DNA of 64,000 nucleotides from Daphnia carinata (taxonomy: Eukaryota; Arthropoda; Branchiopoda; Diplostraca; Daphniidae): contig NC_081335.1 of assembly GCF_022539665.2 (NCBI RefSeq), forward strand, positions 6,138,001 through 6,202,000. Direction: 5' to 3'. Of this stretch, positions 58,573-64,000 are shown one piece after another. The notes beneath the pieces were generated by a model. That model did not search any database. It saw only the letters and a program-made list of their open reading frames with translations, and had not been told where the DNA came from. The position numbers and the translations under genes are program-made. The number at the start of each line of letters is the position of its first letter. The stretch's first letter is position 1.

Positions 58573-59780
58573 CAAATGCAATATCAATAAATATTGGTAT
58601 CAACAGATTCGTTCAAATTTTCTCTACAGGGCTGTTAAATATATTATGAAAATCATATGACAATATTCATCTAATCAATGATTCAAGCTCTCATGTTTTT
58701 TAGATAAGCCCCCCCTGAAGCTAATTTGGGACAGCAGACTACATACTAAAACACATGTTATCCTTTTCAATATTTTTACATTCACTAGGGCATATCGTAA
58801 GATGTAGGATTGCTAACATAAAAGCTGACGTTAATATACTGTATTGAAACTACATATTAATTAATTTCTTTTCCTTATTTATGATTTTTTTCTTGTTTGG
58901 TGAGATATTTTGAAATCACGAAGAACACCTTAAACTAAAGCAATATCATCCAGACTGGTATCAATAGATTCGTTTAAGTTTTCTCTAGATGGCTGTTGAA
59001 TATTTTGTGAAAATCATGTGACAATATTTATCTAATCGATGATCGATATTCTTTGATTTTTTACATAAGCTCCCATGACGCTAATTTGGGAAAGCAGACT
59101 ACATACTAAATGACATATTGTATGCTTTTCAATTTTGTTTTGTTCAAGATGGCATAGTCGTAAGACGTTGGATTACTAACCTATAGGAGGATAGTTCTAT
59201 ACTGTATGTGTACTATAATTTTGTTTTCCAAATTTTTGAATTTTGCCCTTTTTGAGATATTTTTAAATCACTCAAGATACCTTACACTAACACAATATAA
59301 AAAATCTCAGGATCAACAGATTCGTTTAAGTTTTCTCCACATGGCTATCGATTTCATGAAAATCAAGTTATAATATTCAGCGGTGATTGCAAGTCTTGAG
59401 TTTTTTGTATAAGCTCTCATGGCGCTTATTTGGGACAGCACACTACATATTAAATGACGTATTATAGTTTCCTGCTTCATTGTGTCAATGGTGGCATAGT
59501 CGCAAGACGTTGAATTGTCAACACGCAGAATTATGGTTCAATTCTCTATTTCTCCTCTAGAAATAGGACTGGAAATGTTCAGTCCCATTTCGTTTCAGTC
59601 CTATTTCACCGCCAATCATTTAAAGTTAAATCTCCCCGTTTTGCAATTTTTCCCTATTTGGTAGATATTTTGAAATCACTAAAGACACAATCTACTAACG
59701 CAATATCAACAAATATTGCGATCAGTAGATTCATATAAGTTTTCCCTACATGGCTGTTGTTGTTTTACGTTGTTGTTTTA
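58573..59780. repeat. tandem repeat, unit about 355-362 bp, with tRNA-like boxes
   Basis: Successive units start with CAATATC/CAATATA at about 58579, 58941, 59293 and 59701. Shared landmarks in order are CAGATTCGTT(T/C)AA, TTTTCTC, GCTAATTTGGGA(C/A)AGCA, GACTACATACTAAA and GAGATATTTT.AAATCAC. Each unit also carries a segment like GGCATAGTCGTAAGACGTT followed about 35 bp on by GGTTCAATTCT or a decayed form, resembling the A and B boxes of RNA polymerase III promoters. The third unit is lengthened by an inserted piece of the AAATAGGACTG family at about 59555-59615. Confidence 0.7.
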
Positions 59781-61162
59781 CATCATTCTATGTTTACTGC
59801 CGGATGGCAGTTTCCTAGCATTTTGCAAAATATATAATTAGTTTTAACTGCCATCTGGGTAACCAGTAACGGATCTGTGCCAACCAGTAATTTATAAAAG
59901 AAAATTCCCGCCATCCCATGCCCTTGGAAAACAGTGTCCGGAATTAGCGCTTTCGCTTAAAGCACAATCAAATGGGGCTATGACAGGAACAACAAAACAG
60001 TTTTTTTTATTTTCACGTAAAACCAATGGCTTATTAATAAATTTCTGTTACGACAAGTAAGAAGAACATGAAGAGCGTGAAAAATCAACTGGAATTTCTG
60101 ATAAAACTACAAATAAACTTGTGTCCCAATAAGGGACAACAGTTTCCGAAAACTTTTTCGTTTAGTAACTGATAAAATGAAAGAAAAATACGAAATTACC
60201 TTTAAAAACAAAAAAAGTTTAATAGATTTGAAGTTACGAAAAAAAGTGAAGGGACGTAAGTAAATTTAAAGAAAAACTACGTGGATGAACCCAGACCAGA
60301 TAAGTCTCTAATTTTAGCGTTATTTTTATGAAAATGATGCAAAAAAAACGGATAAATATCATACATTAATCGATTTATTTTTAAATTCTGCGTCGATTAA
60401 AGTAAAAATATTTTTAAAAAGTTTTGTTTGTTTTTTTCAAAAATATCTGTGTCCTAAATTAGCGTCGGCTGTCCCAAATTAGCAGGAATGGTTTTTTTCT
60501 GATTTTTTACATTGGAATAAAACTAGCATTTAATGGGACAGACTTGTACCTAATCTGTAGGATTTAACTTGCTCTACTGTTTCATATAATTAGTTAAGGG
60601 GTTTGTCCAATTTTACCTTAGATATTTCCTGTGCCGTCTAGGTGTAAGCTAACAAATAGTATGGGAGACCGGACCCATCTTGGACACCGTACCAAGTTGT
60701 ACAGTGCCGCGAAAAATTTAAGTTATCATAATAAAAATATAATATTTACACATTTTGTTTGGAATAGGTTTTTTTTAAGTATAAAAGTTTGAGTCTCGTT
60801 TCTTAATTATTTATTGAATTATTTTATAAACAAAAAACGAGAAAAAGTCTGTATATTGTTTGGTTCCTTTTCGGTGATTTTTTCCTACGTTATCTTACAA
60901 CTATACGTTTATAAATAATGGCAGTAAGTAGAGCAGAAATTATTAATATTTTAAAGTCAAAATAGTTTTAATTATTTAACTTTAAACACATCAGTTTTCC
61001 TGCGAAAGCTGTTTTTTGGGGCCACGTTATACAGACAGCACGGGTGATACTGGACACGAAATGGGCGTGCAAGGGAGGAGTCAAGTCAAAGCGTGAAAGT
61101 TTGAAATGTTTCAATTTAAGGAACATATGTAAAAATGAATTATTTTGTTCAATTGTCAGTTG
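59781..61162. other. AT-rich repeat spacer
   Basis: No coding region recognised. The word CTGTCCCAAATTAGC at about 60468-60482 is the complement of a landmark in the neighbouring tandem repeat. Poly-T and poly-A tracts are frequent. Confidence 0.35.
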
Positions 61163-61527
61163 ATTTTGCTTTAATAATATTTTATTAAATGAACTCCATT
61201 AGATTTAAAATAATTCATGTTCCTCAGCAATTAAAATAAAAATAGGATAAGAGATAAAACATTTGTGAACCATTTAAATAATGAGTAAACGCCATCGGTT
61301 TTTTTTAAAGGGAAACGGATATAAGCCGCCGCTCTTACGTAACACATTGCCTACCGGATTGGAGGCTCATCGTTCCCCCTGGAACAAGGTAAATGAAATA
61401 GGACTATTTCTAAGGAGAAAAAGTTTTTAAAAGTCAGTCCTATTTCTCCCAGTCCCTATTTCTCCGGTAGAAATAGGACTGGAAATTTTCAGTCCTATTT
61501 CTCCAGTCCTATTTCACCGGCTACCTA
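61163..61527. repeat. AAATAGGACTG-family repeat copy
   Basis: Same orientation as 53583-54060, with the core GCCTACCGGATTGGAGGCTC, subterminal CAGTCCTATTT words and the right end CAGTCCTATTTCACCGGC. The left end is missing. Confidence 0.7.
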
Positions 61528-61679
61528 ATTTTGTTTTCATGGTATAAAAGTTTTTTGTTCTTCCATTAATTTTTTTCTTTTGTAGGTCTTAGAAAATGCC
61601 ATACGTTGTTAGAAATTTTATCGCGTACAACTACAACTCGAAAGAAGAGTCCCCTATCCCAATAAGCACCTTACTGTTC

Positions 61680-63457
61680 AAGAACAAAAATAAGATGATT
61701 GCATTTTTTTCATTTACAAGAACTTAAATTTTACTTCGTTTATTCCTTAGTTAATACTGACTGAAAAATATTGATTGTTAACCATTTAAAATGAAATACA
61801 AGCTCATTCAATAAACAAAACTATCATTTAATGACATATCCAATTCAACAATGTGGTCATCGTTGAGGTTAAGAGGATGGTCAGGGACAACTGTGGGGAA
61901 GGAACTTCGGAGCTCCTGAACCAATTCCTCAAGTAGCTCATGGCTGGATAATGGAAAAAGGGGTAATTGTTAATTTTTGTTGATTATTTTACTTTGAACA
62001 GTTTTTTTATTCGTTTTTGTAATATTTTAGTACTTTCCTGCACATGTGGTGTAACCCTTCACAATCGTTATCGGTTCGCAGGAGTAGATTGAAACACGAC
62101 CACTTCTCTGGAGTCTAAAACCGACTTCGAATCCCGTTCTTATCCATGTATTCCAGGAGTCTTTCCAATTCCGGCGTTGCTGAATTCCGTAAAGCATCAA
62201 ATAAGGAAGGGGTCTTCTCAGCTAAAAAGTAAAATAACAGTAAAACAAATATTCAGCACATTGATTTAATACAAAATAATTGTTACCTGGAAGATAGGCA
62301 AGACGGAGCAAACGAAATACGAGATCTCGAATAGGATTGGGCCCCTTTTTGTTTTACGCTGACTATAGCTTTATAACGCGAAGCTTCTTAACGATGGCTT
62401 GGCACCAATGGAAGTTGCATCCTTGATGAATGCAATTTCCATAAAGCTTCCGGACGGCGACAAAAATGGCCGTTTCGAAGTCGGTAACGATTCGCTGAAC
62501 TTTTGGGAGCGGGAAGAAGTCCTGAAGTCAAGGTACACGTAACTAATGAATTGTCTTAAACAGGTAATAAATAAACTTCAAATGTACAATACCTTAATCT
62601 TCTCAAAAACTGTAATATAATCAACTGCCGTTTCTTATGAAGCCGTTTATGGAGGAAAGCTAGGTTTAACAAATATTAGTGCGAACACAAAAGAGAAAGC
62701 CCATAATATAAGTTTTACCTGTTTGATAGGATCCTGGATGAAGTGAAAGGTAGCGTCTATGAACCACGTCTTATCAATCCTCCAATTGTCTTTTCATGAC
62801 AGAGGTAAAAAATAGCAGGTGGCGTGTTCTCTGGTTTCCAGTTCCAGCATAGACCGCTCCTTGACAGAAATCGGGAGGGATAATGCCTCTTGTACGTAAA
62901 AAAATGGATCATCGTTTCTAGGGTTACGCTGCAAACATTTCGATCGTTGGTATCTGGATGAAAAAAAACTATTAAGGTAAGTTATTTCATTAATAATTCA
63001 GGAATTACCTTAAGCGTCGAGTAGCTTTATCGATGTCAGGCATTTTCCTCCCTGCAATTCCCGCTTTATTTTTTATTTCTTCAATTATGATTGGGCTCGG
63101 CGCTTTAAATTTTGTTTGTTTGTTTGTTTGTGACTTGACACACAAGACAGCAACAGTATTGTTTATTTTACCTTTTCAGGAACCAACACTTCTATTTTAT
63201 ACTCCTCATGTGGTTTGAAGGAGGAGCCATTGCGCCACATGTATTACCTGTCCACTGCATTGTCCCTTTGTTTCTCACCGCATAATATCTTATTCCCGGG
63301 GGAACTCTAAGCTCAGGTATTTCCTCAACCCGGCCATACCTTTGAAATTTAAACCTTAAACCACAAATGATCCCTTGTTTATATCCGCTTAATCATCCGC
63401 CTACAGATGATAGAAAGTTCATCTGTACTTGTACTGATTTCCGACTCATTCGTAACC
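61680..63457 (-). pseudogene. decayed MULE transposase copy B
   Basis: Minus-strand relic with three MULE landmarks in the right order: WFIDATFHF about 62720-62775, VTDFETAIFVAVRKLYG followed by GCNFHWCQAI about 62390-62500 (the Asp-containing core and the GC.FH..Q motif), and LLLRTDNDCEGLHHM about 62040-62095. Stops and frameshifts separate them. It shares long stretches with 32930-34741 and ends at 63457, next to the repeat that also borders the second gypsy element. Domain recognition is from memory of the family; the relic is clearly inactive. Confidence 0.75.
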
Positions 63458-63462
63458 ACCCA

Positions 63463-63784
63463 CACGGCACAACTGGCTCCTAAGTACCTTCGCAGAACAT
63501 CCTGCTATCCTCCCCAGTCTTCCCCATAACCATCCTCGATTCCTCTTAGAACCTTCTTTTTGGTTACCTGGCAGCTGCCTGACAGGCTCTTCAGTTCCTC
63601 TTGTATCATCCTCAGGTAGTAACAATAACCTACCATGGTATTAGCATATAGAATAGAACCAATACAGAACCAATTATAGAACCAAGCATTTAAACGTAAT
63701 TAAAATAAAAAATGTATATTAAAGGACAATAGAACATTTGACATGGTTTATTCACATTCAAAACCTTGATCTTTTATTGGAATT
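63463..63784. repeat. second copy of the probable LTR
   Basis: Matches 56945-57266 over its length with scattered differences. No gag or pol sequence adjoins it here, so it may be a solo LTR or part of a segmental duplication that includes the following repeat. Confidence 0.55.
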
Positions 63785-64000
63785 GGCGATAAAATATGAC
63801 TGACTTTCAAAATATTTTAGGTCAGACCTATTTTACCAAGGCATTAGTCCTATTTCTATTTGGAGAACTATTTTCAAAAACTGTTCCAATTAGAACGATG
63901 AGCCTCGTCGTAAAAAACATCGGCCTATATGCATTTTCCTTTTTAAAATACCGATGGTGTTTACTCATTATTTAAATGGTTCACAAAACCTTTTTTTCTT
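63785..64000. repeat. AAATAGGACTG-family repeat copy, cut by the window end
   Basis: Parallels 57267-57500, with the core shortened (ACGATGAGCCTCGTCG). Continues beyond the window. Confidence 0.6.

Noticed and set aside
52040-61527. Helitron as the class of the AAATAGGACTG family
   Set aside because: The ends are inverted copies and no TC..CTRR with terminal hairpin was seen, which argues against Helitrons.
1-64000. tRNA or rRNA genes, CRISPR arrays, bacterial insertion
   Set aside because: None with complete features was seen; the only tRNA-like boxes are degenerate and lie inside the tandem repeat at 58573-59780.

Overview
The window reads as nuclear DNA of an arthropod, most likely a branchiopod crustacean of the Daphnia type. 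This is inferred from intron-rich conserved animal genes with canonical GT..AG introns, many of them short, and from the mixture of transposon families. No bacterial operons, CRISPR arrays or rRNA genes were seen. Gene models below were assembled by hand from splice sites, reading frame continuity and remembered family sequences. No alignment program was run.

The left part (1-30,000) is gene-bearing. On the + strand at 4918-12839 is an R7-type regulator of G-protein signalling (RGS7/RGS6 class) in at least nine exons with DEP, GGL and RGS domains. On the - strand at 15461-16654 is a complete five-exon PIG-F gene (GPI-anchor ethanolamine-phosphate transfer) whose predicted length of 220 residues is close to the vertebrate protein. 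On the + strand at 22057-29016 is a polypeptide N-acetylgalactosaminyltransferase (GALNT/Pgant) that starts O-glycosylation in the Golgi. It carries two separate pairs of interchangeable exons, one in the catalytic domain (24565-24710 or 25988-26130) and one in the lectin domain (27458-27568 or 28266-28370). Four isoforms are therefore possible. This is the most interesting observation in the window.

The right part (30,000-64,000) is mostly mobile DNA. In order it holds a broken retroelement gag-like fragment, a Tc1/mariner-type foldback element, a decayed Mutator-like (MULE) transposase copy, and a 6.0-kb Ty3/gypsy element with an envelope-like gene and nearly identical LTRs but large internal deletions. 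Then come a second TA-flanked DNA element, a hAT-type non-autonomous element with a perfect 8-bp target duplication, a second decayed gypsy element, a tandem repeat of about 360 bp carrying tRNA-like boxes, and a second MULE copy. A repeat family recognised by the words AAATAGGACTG / CAGTCCTATTT is scattered at least six times between 52 and 64 kb.

One gene survives in this repeat sea: a GT31 beta-1,3-galactosyltransferase-like gene on the - strand (47301-50825), with a membrane-anchor exon, a long catalytic exon and a third exon completing the family signature; its last exon is not resolved. Two Golgi glycosyltransferases and a GPI-anchor enzyme in one window is notable, but nothing in the sequence links them functionally.
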